Program-made: the position numbers and the translations under genes
In this document: positions 35,001-46,200 of the stretch, piece after piece
How positions within the stretch are numbered: the stretch's first letter is position 1
How the letters are laid out: each line of letters opens with the position of its first letter
Source of the DNA: Litoditis marina
Taxonomy: Eukaryota; Nematoda; Chromadorea; Rhabditida; Rhabditidae
Direction of reading: 5' to 3'
Assembly (NCBI GenBank): GCA_964036275.1
Contig: OZ038434.1
Span: forward strand, 32,216,947-32,280,946
Length of the DNA stretch: 64,000 bases
The notes under the pieces: generated by a model
Told to the model about the DNA's origin: nothing
Database searches by the model: none
What the model saw: the letters and a program-made list of their open reading frames with translations, nothing else

Positions 35001-37540
35001 ATAGAATATATTTATTCGCGATTCAACACGTGACTTCCACCTAGTATGTGGCACTCCAAATGGGTGAATGGAACGCTTTCTCTTTCTCTCTCCTTTTCTT
35101 TCTTTTTCCATTATCTTCGATTTTATTTTCCAGTTTCCAGTTACCGCCCAACTTTTTCAATTCGAGTCTGACTTATCGACGAGGAAGCGAGTTGAACTAT
35201 TCGTTCACCTATGGGTCCATGAGGAAACTGAAAAAACCGAGAAATGAGGATGAGAAAGTGGGTTATACTAGAACTGAATTGAGTAATCACGTAAAGTTTG
35301 CATCCTAATAATGAGGCAACGTGCACTTTGACATTGCACGTTTCTCAGTTCTGGTGTGTATAACATGTTTCACGTGACTGTGCAATCGACGAACAGTATA
35401 CAGATTTTGTTTTGCACTCAATTCTTAACAATCAAAAAACAAGTAATAATGTCAAGTTGGACACTGTACGAGTGCAGTAGGCTGAAAAATGCTGTCGGCG
35501 TGAAATTGCTTTCAACATCCGAGAAGCTCATGTGGTATTTCTCACTAGAATCTTATGACCTCCTCATGAGCTACTAGTAATCCAATTGTAGTATAGCAAT
35601 CGATAGAATCTCATAAGAAGTTCGTGATCTAATGCTCATGGTCATGAGATCTCATGAAGTTCAATTGCTTGTGGAATGACAGATCTACTATTTTTCAGTT
35701 TTTGCCCCCGAAAATATTCATAAAGCTTTGATTTTTCAGATTGATGCAATGATTCGTAAAAAGCAGTACGGTTCTCTAATAATTGTCTCTCATTGCGCAA
35801 CTAGTTCGAAGAGAGAAGCTTACGTGACACATTTATCCAAGTACACTGACGTGACTGAACGTGGAAAGTGTAGTGGAGTTACGTGGGATTGCGCACGTGG
35901 ATCGGAGTGCGAGATCGATTTCATAGGTGATCGATGTTCTATTTCATCTTAGATTCATTTCAAATGCTAGTATTTCTGAGGAGTTGGTAAAAAGGCATTG
36001 CACTATACAACAATATGTTTTTCTGGTCAAGCACTAAACTAGTATATAGTGGGGGCTAAATTTATAAATTTCAATCTCTCGCCGGGATCGAACCTGCGAG
36101 CAAAAGTTTCTTGGAAGGCGCTTACCACTACGCTATTAGAGTACATAATGAGCAAATTTCGGAATCGAAGGCATGTGTGTGTACACAGCGAAAAGTGAGA
36201 TATACAGCCCCCTATCGCCTTTCCGTTGTCGACGACTATACCATTGGTCGAAATCACAATCACTTGAAACGTGTAAAAACTGTTAATTTCGTCAGTTCAG
36301 TCTTGAATAAGGTGAACATTTCAGATGCGATCCTTTTCAGAATCTCACAGATTCTATCTGGCCTTCGAAAACAGCGTCTGTGAAGAATACGTGACGGAGA
36401 AGTTCTTCAAAGCCAGTAATTAAAAAATTAATTACATCGTACCAGTTGTCCTGAAAAGGAGCATTCTGGAACATCTGGTCCCTTCCGAAATGTTCATAGG
36501 TAGCTGTTCGACACTTTGTTTTTAAACAACAGCAAAAAAACTCGGAATAGACTTTGCTAATCAATGGAGCATCAAATTATTCTTGAACTGGTTTTTTTTT
36601 GTGACGGTCTAGTACTGAAGGTGCAGAAAAGATATCGAAGTTTCCAATTTTCTTTAAGAACGTTGCATGTATGCAATACTGCGCCAACTTTTTTCCCCTT
36701 TTTTCCCTTCTTTTTTCTTCTTGAACAAAAACACTAGAAGCAAATTGCATGGTCACGTGATGTTCGCAAATGAGGAATCCTGCACTTTGTTATTGAATAT
36801 TTCGGAGTCCTGCTCAGTTCATCATGTTTGACGTGACTGTGCAATTCACTAACAGTACAGTTAGTGTTTTCAGCTGCTGATGATTTTAAATCTCCCCGAG
36901 ATCTGGCACAATACCTAAATACATTGAGCGGAAACGATACGGAGTATAGAAAGTGAGTTGTAAATTTTATTCAGACAGACCATAATTTGTTTATTCAAAC
37001 CTCCAGTTTTTTCATGGGACACAGAATATAGGAGCAGAAAGTTTGTTTGCGGAAAACAAAGAATACTATTCGACGTACACAATAGTCGTGACTTCATTCT
37101 AGCACTTGCCAGAGATAAAAACGTTCGACCAGCAATTAAAGTTGTCGTCTAAAGAAAGGCGGGGATATACTGCATATCTCATGTTGTGTTCTGTGTGAAC
37201 ACGAATACGATTCGTCAACAGTGTTGCTATAAGCGCAGTCGGTATATTGGCTAGCGTCCGCGCGTCCCAAATTTTTGGGCACGGGTTCGAGTCTCACGTG
37301 AGGCCGATATTTTATAAATTTGCCACGAACTATAGACAGCTAAGTGTATTTCATTTATTCATCAGATACTTTTCGTGGAGAAATAACTACGAGATTGTGG
37401 ACTATAAAGCTGACATCTGCCACTTGTGCGCGGACCTCCATGTACGGAATCGGACCCCCACGGTCATCCCGGACATCACCGAGTATTGGAATGTGCAGAA
37501 TCAGTGCCTGTCGGGATACGCCATGTTGCTGGGACAGTAG
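32089..37540 (+). CDS. alpha-1,3-fucosyltransferase family (GT10), with apparent in-frame stop
   Basis: Exons: 32089-32127 (probable first exon, hydrophobic MRLISLTFLCFIH, suiting a type II membrane anchor), 34442-34593, 34825-34960, 35141-35257, 35740-35926, 36341-36499, 36874-36952, 37366-37540; all phases agree. GT10 hallmarks in order: HAIVFHGR, QQKYVLMMLEPP, the acceptor-site block FFNSSLTYRRGSE, VSHCATSSKREAYVTHLSKY with a following GKC, then the donor-binding block FYLAFENSVCEEYVTEKFF, VPVVLKRSILE, ADDFKSPRDLAQYL and a Cys-rich C-terminus ending at TAG 37538-37540. Family members transfer fucose from GDP-fucose to glycans in the Golgi. The frame reads TAA at 36421-36423, between EKFF and IVPVV, so the gene is either inactive, miscalled by one base, or uses an abnormal border there. 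Introns carry two MITEs and two SINEs, and the 2.3-kb first intron holds C/G tracts. The link of the first exon to the second is by phase only. Confidence 0.85.
32530..32655. repeat. dispersed repeat, copy 2 of 2
   Basis: CTATTCCTCAAGAATACATC, TTGTTCTTTTTGTTTGGTTG and ATATGTGCTCAGTGAAAG match the copy at 30390-30515. It lies in the first intron of the fucosyltransferase gene. Confidence 0.7.
32845..32905. mobile_element. fragment of the TATACT-ended MITE
   Basis: TATACTAGAAGTCAATTGAA-TAGTCAAATGAAGTTAGCG-TTCTAATAAGG matches one end of the MITE; the other end is missing. Confidence 0.6.
33775..34145. repeat. C-/G-tract cluster framed by TTGTACAAT inverted motifs
   Basis: Long C runs (near 33789-33802 and 33839-33859) and G runs (33901-33915) alternate with TACAATTGCC, GTAATTGTACAA, ACAATCACCCCCC, GTTGTACAATCACC and GGGTGATTGTAC. 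The same short unit is repeated in both orientations. It is inside the first intron of the fucosyltransferase gene. Confidence 0.85.
34655..34795. repeat. GA-rich microsatellite
   Basis: (GA)n with GGGGGGGGGG at 34761-34770 lies just before the 34825 exon acceptor. The minus-strand Ser/Leu ORFs here are a by-product of composition. Confidence 0.9.
35264..35400. mobile_element. TATACT-ended MITE copy next to a splice donor
   Basis: TATACTAGAACTGAATTGAG-TAATCACGT at the left and CACGTGACTGTGCAATCGAC-GAACAGTATA at the right. It begins six bases inside the intron that follows the fucosyltransferase exon ending at 35257. Confidence 0.85.
36043..36240 (-). mobile_element. tRNA-derived SINE, copy 4
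   Basis: Minus strand: CGACAACGGAAAGGCGATAG, CGCTGTGTACACACACATG, A-box region TAGCGTAGTGGTAAGCGC, B-box region GCAGGTTCGATCCCGGCG, tail TTTATAAATTTAGCCCCCAC. It lies in the fucosyltransferase intron between 35926 and 36341. Confidence 0.85.
36732..36859. mobile_element. TATACT-ended MITE copy, ends eroded
   Basis: CACTAGAAGCAAATTGCATG-GTCACGTGA at the left; TTGACGTGACTGTGCAATTC-ACTAACAGTA at the right. It lies in the fucosyltransferase intron between 36499 and 36874. Confidence 0.75.
37141..37335 (+). mobile_element. tRNA-derived SINE, copy 5 (diverged)
   Basis: GTTGTCGTCTAAAGAAAGGC, then AAGCGCAGTCGGTATATTGG and a B-box-like CGGGTTCGAGTCTCACG, then TTTATAAATTTGCCACGAAC. It is less like the other copies in the tRNA part, which could reflect a different parent tRNA. 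It lies in the last fucosyltransferase intron. Confidence 0.65.
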
Positions 37541-38037
37541 TGCATGGAGACTATTTATGTACTTAGTATTCATTATTCATGTTATTAAGACTTACATATT
37601 TAGGTTTTTGTTGTTTGACGTCTATTTGTTACGAAACAGTGTTCATCATCGCGCGCAGCGCGAAGCGCTGCGTGTGAGTTGTGTTCGGTTTGGCCATTGC
37701 GCACCCATTTTAGCTTTCAAACCCCAAAAGTCTTCAAAGAATACGCTGGCACCCGTTGGCGCCAAATCAGTGAAGGCTTGCCTTGTACTGTAATGACTCA
37801 GAATTTTCACGAAGCTCAGATTTTCATGAAATAGGCGAAAAAATACGGTTTTGTGGTTTTTACAAGTTTCGCCAATCACGCTAATTTCAGAAGTGAATCA
37901 GCGGTAAAAAATTTGAAAAACAAGGAGCACACCGTTTGAGAACTCGAAACTTCGCCCAGTTATCAGGATTATCCGAATTTCATTCTGATTGCTCTAATCT
38001 GTGAGTGATTGTACTAGTACAACTAGCAAAAAGAGAA
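37541..38037. other. intergenic, no gene seen
   Basis: This is 3' flank of the fucosyltransferase gene. A small GC-rich palindromic patch, CGCGCAGCGCGAAGCGCTGCG (split by mismatch), lies near 37652-37672. No clear polyadenylation signal is close to the stop. Confidence 0.5.
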
Positions 38038-38332
38038 CAATTAGTAAAAAGTGGGGGACCAGAAAGTGTGTGAGTTCTGTTTGGTTTCACCGTTCTCAGC
38101 AAAAAGTGAACAATACGATGCTTGCACAACGGTTCACAAAAAAACATTTATTACAGAAACCTAATTTTAGTCTGAGTGTATAAGTGGTATAACGTACGTA
38201 TGTTGTGAACCGTTGTGCAAGTATTGTTCTATACTTGTTGCACACTCCCTACCTCGCATTGTTCACTTTTTGCTGAAAACGGTGTAACCAAACAGAACTC
38301 ACACACTTCCTGGTCCCCCACTTTTTACTAAT
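38038..38332. mobile_element. foldback element, about 100-bp arms
   Basis: The left arm starts TTAGTAAAAAGTGGGGGACC and the right arm ends GGTCCCCCACTTTTTACTAA. Inner blocks (GAGTTCTGTTTGGTTTCACC and AGCAAAAAGTGAACAATACG) also recur reverse-complemented. The right arm has an extra ~38 bp insertion. There is no coding capacity. Confidence 0.8.
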
Positions 38333-39268
38333 ACATGTTGAATTCCCAGTTCTTTTTTAGTTGAGACTCAAGGTAGATACACATTTACGGGTCGTTAGCT
38401 GAACTTTTTTTTCTAATCGAGTCTATGTGATACATTTTTGAAAGTTGAATGATGTAATGTGAAATAAATGTTCATTGAAAAACTAAGTTTTCCATCATAG
38501 TACCTTACCAAACGTTGTATAGTAAAAACAACCTGAAAATGTCGGCACATTGATCCCATTCTGCGTCTCTCGCTTCGCACACTCTCTACGTGATCTGTAT
38601 CCTATGTAAACAGGGAGAGAACGTGAGCTCGTGAATATTTTATAGTTTAATCCTTCACCGTTTCATGGGAACTTCGCGAAAAGATATGTTCGCCGATCAT
38701 ACTACAACTGAATTTTTTAAAAAAAAGAATCGCAACATAAATAGTAACAACAATTATACCTATAATAAACAAATATGTACTATTTGCACGCGACCTGCTT
38801 TTCGAGAGATTGTTTGCTTATCATGAGTCATTGTGCATTTCGGGCGCAGTTCGCAACATTCAGTTTGAAAAGATGGTGTAGTTGTCATACAACAGAACAT
38901 TGGCCGACCATTGATGGGTTTCAGACGGTTTTTGACAGTTCAAAGTTACATATTTTGTACAGTACATGCGTATATTGACATCAGTATCAAAATTTGAGTA
39001 TTCCAGACTTGAGATTCCAATTTCCGATCTTTAAAGATTCCGTTCCGCTATAATCTGAGTTTCACGAAAAATTTAAAAAGCTCAAAAAACCTTTTTAATG
39101 TCTTCCCATAGACCATGGAAAAACTTTCTGACTGAAAACTTGTGAAATTTGCATAACATCAAGAACTAAAAAAGAGGACATGAACATTTTCACTGTGACG
39201 CAACTTGACTTTGTTCATTTACCTCCAGGTTTATTTTTATTTCGTAGTCTCTAATTGTATTGTCATAT
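38333..39268. other. AT-rich intergenic, no gene seen
   Basis: Six-frame ORFs here are short and show no exon-like borders or family motifs. Confidence 0.5.
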
Positions 39269-39355
39269 ATGGTAGAGTGTTCTAAAAACATTTTTGTACT
39301 TCTATTGGCTATTTTAAGCATACCCAGTACGCAACTCCCCGATCGGTGTCATTAC
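39269..39355 (+). CDS. orphan signal-peptide-like exon
   Basis: A 29-codon ORF starts at ATG 39269 and reads MVECSKNIFVLLLAILSIPS, a good signal peptide or anchor, then TQLPDRCHY up to a GTAAGCC donor. The sequence around the donor (TACGTAAGCCGCTTTTCTGA) resembles that of the 32089 exon (CACGTAAGCCATTTTTCTGT). It could be an alternative first exon of the DUF273 gene, the start of an unrecognised secreted protein, or a remnant duplicate. I could not link it to a next exon with confidence. Confidence 0.35.
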
Positions 39356-40260
39356 GTAAGCCGCTTTTCTGAGAGAAAGAAGCAAGATAGAGATATAGAA
39401 GTATATATTTTTGAGCATGGTTTTTTATTGGCCACAAGGTCAGATTGTTAACTCATTAGTCAAAATTAGAGCGGGACGGATTCTTTAAGTTGTGAGTGCC
39501 ACATTATATTGTGACAATTTGCGGTGTTATAACAGATTCCACCTTTTTAGGTCCAAACAAACGCGTACCACAAAAACTCAGTTTACCGACAACTGTTTTT
39601 CTTGTGCAAAGTATTAATACTATAAGTCATCTTCAAATAAAATATAATCAATTCATTCAAAGTTAGAATGGCTATGATGCCATTTTGTGCCATAACTGAA
39701 TGTGCTCTGATGTTTCTGTGTTCTACTATCATGTTTACAATTTTACCCTTATGTCAATAGAGAAATCAATCAATCCAGAGCTATGATAAGACAGTGGTAT
39801 TGAGGTGGGGGCGAAACGTACCACTTTCTATACTCTTTCTTTCGTCGTTTTTCTAGTTTGTATTACTTCTTTGAGCGTCACCTTTATTGTTTTCTTGGCC
39901 GAGTCTGCTTCGGATTGGTTCGTTTTGCGACTAATGATAATAATGAAATTCGGGTTCAGCTCTCAATCCAAGTTTTGATACAGTTGACCTGTTTTTCAGT
40001 GATGGGCGCAATAGCCTATTATTCCATTTCTTGTTTTGTTTCGTTTTTTGACTAAAAGTTTTGTTCTAATTCTCAAAATACCGATCTTGAATGAAAAATT
40101 GAATTAGGTCAAAAAGTAAATCAGAACAAAATTTTACCAGTCTAAAAAAGTTTTGCTGACACTTTTCACAATCGATTTTGCCTGTTACTCGTGATGCACC
40201 TATATGAAACTATTGAGTTTACATACTTACTGTTAAGTTTACACATTTACTATTGAATTT

Positions 40261-40271
40261 ACATATTTCAG
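40261..40271 (+). promoter_or_regulatory. possible trans-splice acceptor of the DUF273 gene
   Basis: ACATATTTCAG lies 11 bases upstream of the ATG at 40283, following repeated TTTACACATTTA-like AT-rich sequence. This is the usual placement of a spliced-leader acceptor in nematode genes; it could also be an ordinary intron acceptor. Confidence 0.45.
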
Positions 40272-40282
40272 AGAGAGATAAA

Positions 40283-43200
40283 ATGAAAGCCAGGATTATC
40301 GTTCGACGCTCCGTTTTTATGATTTTCGCTGTGTGTTCAGCACTGTTTTGTGTTACTACAATGTGGAGTGTGAGTCTATTTACAATATTGTGTGAACTAT
40401 ATCAGACAACATATTCATGTTGCTTGAAAATACAGTACGATAGTTGAAAATGTTAATTGGCTTCGAACACAACCCAACATTCGAACCCAACATTCCTGCG
40501 TAGATAACATCCAACAGCATTTTTTTTCGCACGAAATAGGTAGTTTAAGAGGAGGTTTGAGCTGATGAGTTGCTTTTGTTACCATTGAAAAACCACAATC
40601 ATTCATATAGGTGTCAACTTCCTGTCTTGTTCCGTGTTATCAAAAACGCGGTGCGCCCTCGCTCAAGTACATATACCGCCAAGTTCACTTACGTACAATA
40701 TCTTCAAAATGTTCATATCCAAAACATGGCAACAATTACCTAAATGAGAGCTACTACTCAAAGTGTGTCATATTTTCAAGTAAATGAATAATTTGAACAT
40801 TACCACATTTATTTCCATTCCTATTGAGCTTTTTCAGATGGATATGTACAAAAATTCTCCGATTCTTCGAAAAGTGGGTAGTTTTCCATACTGTTGCTCG
40901 ATTCAAACTTTAATAGTTTCACTATGTGTGAAAATCTGTTCACAGTTGTGTTATTAAATGCGACTCACCAGCAACAAAAAACTGAATGCGGAAAAGAGAA
41001 GAAGGAAAACTGCTACATTCGATAAATGGTTCATTACTGGAAGGGGACAATATAAAATTGAAATAAATTTCATATCGAATTAATCTTTTCCTCGTGGTCT
41101 TCTCTCCACATTCATGTGTGCTGAAACCACTCGTTTAATGGTTCAACAGCTAAATATACTTAAAGAAGGACGATTATGTGGTCCAATCGCAACGCTTCAG
41201 TCCTTCAAACCTCAATGCATTTTTCAATTGCAGTTTAAAGGACCGTTGACACGGAATTGGTCCACATAATCGTCCTGCTTTCTGTACAGGTATATTTTCC
41301 AGAAGTCCGCCAACACAACACAACTGCTGCTCTCGCCGAGCAACGTGAGTTGCATTTTTGTTTTCTAATGTCCATTTTAGAAGATACTACAAGAAATGGT
41401 CATTCACCAGAAATGTGCTGCAGAAGTGCGGTGTTTTTCAGCCGCACATTCTCTGGTTTTACTTCGAACTAGATACGTTTGGATTGTATGTAGAAAATGT
41501 TTTACTGGTTTTCGGCAATGGAAAGCCGAACAAAACTTCGGAAGCTAATTAAAACCATGCCTGGTGGTCTGACAGGAACCGAATCTCGTGCCTTGCGCTC
41601 CACGGTTGATTCATTCGCTCTAACGCGAATGCGTCTCGAAAACCAAGTTTTGAAGATGGACGATTATGTGAACTAATCCCGTGACACCGGTCCTTTGAAC
41701 TGCAATTGAAAAAATGTATTGCGGTTTAAAGGACTGAAGCGTTGCGATTGGATCAAATAATCGTGCTTCTTTAACTCTCGGGCGCAATGCATGAGATTCG
41801 TTAAATGTCAGACCACCTTTAAAAAGCTGACGTGCCTTACGTGAGCTCTCAATACACCCACTGTTAATCTCACTTATTTCAGGACGAGTTGGCCAACTAC
41901 ACATTACCATCCAAAACCGAACAGTACATCCAAATCATCGCAGTTGTGACTGACAGCAAGAAACTGGGCCTTTATCAACATGCTCTGGGTAAGAACTTTG
42001 TAAATGAGAGAATTCAACCTTTTTGATCAACAATATTCGACTAATAGTTCGAATAGTTGGTCAATAGCACAGTTGACGGCTATTTGTGTTTCATAAGTGT
42101 GGTAGGTTGGTAGACCAGGTTGATGGAGGTGCAACTTTGATCGAGATGTTGTAGTCAACTGTTGTAGGCAGACTAGTGGTGCTTTTTTCACTAACTTTTC
42201 AAATTTCAATTCAATAACTTTTTTGTATCATTCTGGACATGTTTGCACTATTCAGACTCGATGAAATGCTACGCGCGCATTCAAAACTATCCGTTTCTAG
42301 TGGTGCCCGACTGGATTTTTGGTTCAGATTGCAGACATAAAGACGTCAGTTTACAAGTTGAATTAATGTAACTTTGTTGTAAACACATCCATTTGTATAC
42401 CTATGACGTACACGTTTTCCATACGTTTCGATGTCATTTCATGATGAATGCACAACATAACATAGGGGAACAAGCCAGAACTAACCTTAAAAATGACGCG
42501 GAAATCGTTTGTATCGCCGTTCTAATTACTCACAAAGGTAACTGAACCCACTCGAAGAAAGACTTCATATTCTGCATAGTCAAACGGTTATTTCAAGTTT
42601 CAGGATGTTTTCAGAAGTTTTTCCGTCGTCACTGCGTGGTGGCGGGTCTGTTGGATCGAGCAAACTACACGCTTTTCATAGACGCTGATATGGGGGTTGT
42701 CAACCCAAAAAGGTATTGTCACCCTCGATTAGCTCGTTGAAAATTCGTTTGAGAAAGATGCTGCTTCTGGTAGAATCTGATATGCACCATAGAGAACACA
42801 GCTCAGAACGATTGGCTTCAATTTCCTGCGATTGGCCAGCTACGAGGGAGTGCGGAGATCATTAAGGTTTCAGACATCGGCGCCTCTCTGACCTGCATAC
42901 TCTATCGTCGAAACCGCTACAAAAGTGGCTGGCCAATTTACTGGGAATTGCCTGACAACTCCCATTTGGACTTTGGCAGCGCTCCAATTATTATTTCATG
43001 AGATGTTTCTCAATCATATTATTGTTTTGAAAGTGGGTATTCTGTGAGTGAATAATCACTGGACGTGAAAAAACTTTTTCTTCCAAGTAAATCATCAAAA
43101 ATTCATCACTCTTCGCGGCGAAAATTCAACTAAGTCTCAGTGATCGGGCAGAACCCAGAATACTACCGGGACATGTTTTGATGCGAAAAATAGCATAGCC

Positions 43201-46200
43201 TTCTAGGGCGTCAAGTAAACTAGCGAACATTTAGGGCAACTCTAACTACCACTTTCAGAAAGATTGAAGATTTCATAGACGACCGTTTCGACATTACTTT
43301 CTATGACCGATTCTTCAATTATGAGGTCACCTCCGGGACTTATTTGGTGAAAAACACGGATTGGAGTCGGAAGTTCCTCAAGGGTACTTTCTAAATATCT
43401 TATTTTAACGGCGACCGCCCATAGTTTTTTTTCCACTGATACGCGAAATGTTCACCCGACCACTCATTTATTAATTTTTTTATTCAATGCACTACGAAGT
43501 GCGCTACACAAGAAGAATACTAAACACATAATTACTTGGAATACAAATGATCAGAGAAAAAAAGACATTCAAAATAAGAACAGCTTCGAGTTATACTTTC
43601 AGGGTGGTACACGTGTAGAATTATAGAGAATACATTTATATGTGCTATATGAAATGTTGAAGCTGAGAAAATATAAATGAATGAATGAACAAAGGGGTGG
43701 AGAGGGGGGGGGGGACTCCAAGATTGTCCAAAACGTTTGGCTAATAAACTCACATATTACGATAATTCATCCGAAAACACCAACATAATATTTGCATACA
43801 TATCTATTGTTTTATTTTGCGTCGTTTTGAGGCGGATATTTTCACACGTGTCACATTATCACCAAAACATCTTCTTGTGCAGTAGTGGACATAAATAAAT
43901 AGAAACACACTAATAAGGCAACTTTAGTGTTCAGGTTGGGCCGACTATGAGTATCGCCTACCGAATAGTATGCACGGAACCGATAACGGAGCACTACATG
44001 TGAGTTCTAGATTTACATATTTTCCCGGAAAAAATGACATCCACATCTAGGATTCCCTACACTTTTAACGAACTTATGTTGTATTATCCCAATCGAATCA
44101 GTTCGTGGTTGATATCAAATTTAACGTACGGTTCTCATTTTGAAAGCAGTGGTCATGTGAATTGAATTGAAAATGACATGTGATTATGACTATAGTTCGT
44201 TTCAACCATCGATAGCAGCCAGTTACAGTAGATTTTAGTGGGCGGAGTCAATTGTGTTAAAAAGTTTTCAACAGCGATCAGACTAATCAAAATTGTGCAC
44301 CAGCTGGGTATTAAACTCAACTGTGATGGCTGGTGCGGCGCCCACAAGCAGGCGGCCATCTGAACATGGTGGCCCAAACTAAGAATAGTGATATCCAACC
44401 ATCTTTTCTGGCTGTTTTTCAGTGCTCATTTTATCACACAAAAAGTTGTTCAAATTACTCCCCGATCATGTGGCAATCTTTTGAAAACAAAAAAGTTGCA
44501 AAAATCCTAAAGTAACCAGTTTTCAAATTTTTATTTGCAATGAAATACTGGCATGCTGCCAGATCAATCGACTGCAATGTAGGGTGCGCTCGGCCAGCAT
44601 GGCTGACTACTATTGATGGGTGAAACGAACTATATAAGACTCTGCAATCTAAATTTTTCTCAAAAGTCGAAAAAGTTTGAAATTCGTTGATTATTTGGGA
44701 ACCGAACTTTTTGAATTCCCAGTTTTCGAACCTTTGAGGAAAAAAGTTGGTTTTGGGAGGCATCTCAACATGAAAATAATATTTCCCACTTTTTCAATGA
44801 TTAATATTTTGGGATCCCATTTTTTCAATGATTGATATTTTGGGATCCCATTTTTTCAATGATTGTTTTGGGATACATTTCTATGAATTCCACTTCAAGT
44901 GGTGCTTCGAATGCCCTCGCGCGGATATAAACGCAACACGAGGCGCGTATCAGGCTGCGCCGTATTTGGTATTGGTATTATTTTAGCGTATTTGTCTCGA
45001 CGCCCCTTTCTCTGCGCCTCTCATTTTTCCGTGTACTAATGCTTAGTCACAGCTCCCGCAAGAACACGAGACGCAGAGACAGAGATGCAGAGACAGTTAT
45101 CGTCTGAAAAACCACACATACTAGATACGGCGCAGCCGAGAAGGTGCATTACTGAATGAGTATTCATTCGCGCGAGAAGTGTAAGCCGATTTTGAAAGGT
45201 GTACTCAGCAACTATAGATAAGTTTTCCCAATTTATCAATGATTGATAAAGTGGGATCCCAATTTATCAATGATTGATAAAGTGAGATCCCATCTTTTCA
45301 ATGATTGATATTTTGGGATCCCATTTTTTCAATGATTGAAATCTTGGGACATGAAAAATTAATCTTTTGAAGCAATCGTGGATAAAGTTTGCATCAAAAA
45401 GTGAAATATTTTCTTTCCCAGAAAATATTTCTTTCTCGAGAAAAAATAGATTCTGAGATTTATTTAGATTGCAGCGTCTTATATATAGAGGTTTGGAGGT
45501 TCAACAAAATTGTGTCAATTTGAAGTCTTCGCATTTTATCTGTTTCAAACGCGGTAGGTTGTGAGTAAGACTCGAAAACTGAAAACTTCAGAAACTGAAA
45601 CTCAGGATATTGCAGTTCTATTAACGACCTATCCGATCAAATCCGATCAAACTGCACTTTCAGGCTGCAATTTATCTATTTAGGCCTACCTTGCCGAGGT
45701 GATATTTCCCAAACGACCGCATGTCTACGAGAATTGTATGCGAGTTTACAATCGATCGGAAAGTTTCGAGGACCTTTTTACGTTTGAAGTGTGCATTCGG
45801 GCTGCCATGGGCGCATCAGAAGAGTTCGGTCAAATTCGCATTTTAACAAAGGTTTGTTTCAATTGTTTCATATTATTTGCATAGTCTGGCTCATCCTTAC
45901 GTGCACTCTCACAATTTAGATATTTGAAAAAGGTATGTTTTTTTACGTTTATCTAATGGCGGAGTTACCGTTGGTTACCTATTCGGATGTTATCAAAACT
46001 TGAAACAAAATTTCTGCCTTCTGAAGTAACCTCAACACTTGGCCGAAACAATCTCAAAAATGACGCACATGGAGATCTACTAGAAGTAAATTGAGTAGTC
46101 ACGTGAAATTGACATTCTGATGAGACATCGTGCACTGTATCATTGCACGTTTCTCAGGTCTACTGTGTTAAACATGCTTGAATTGACTGTGCAACTGACT

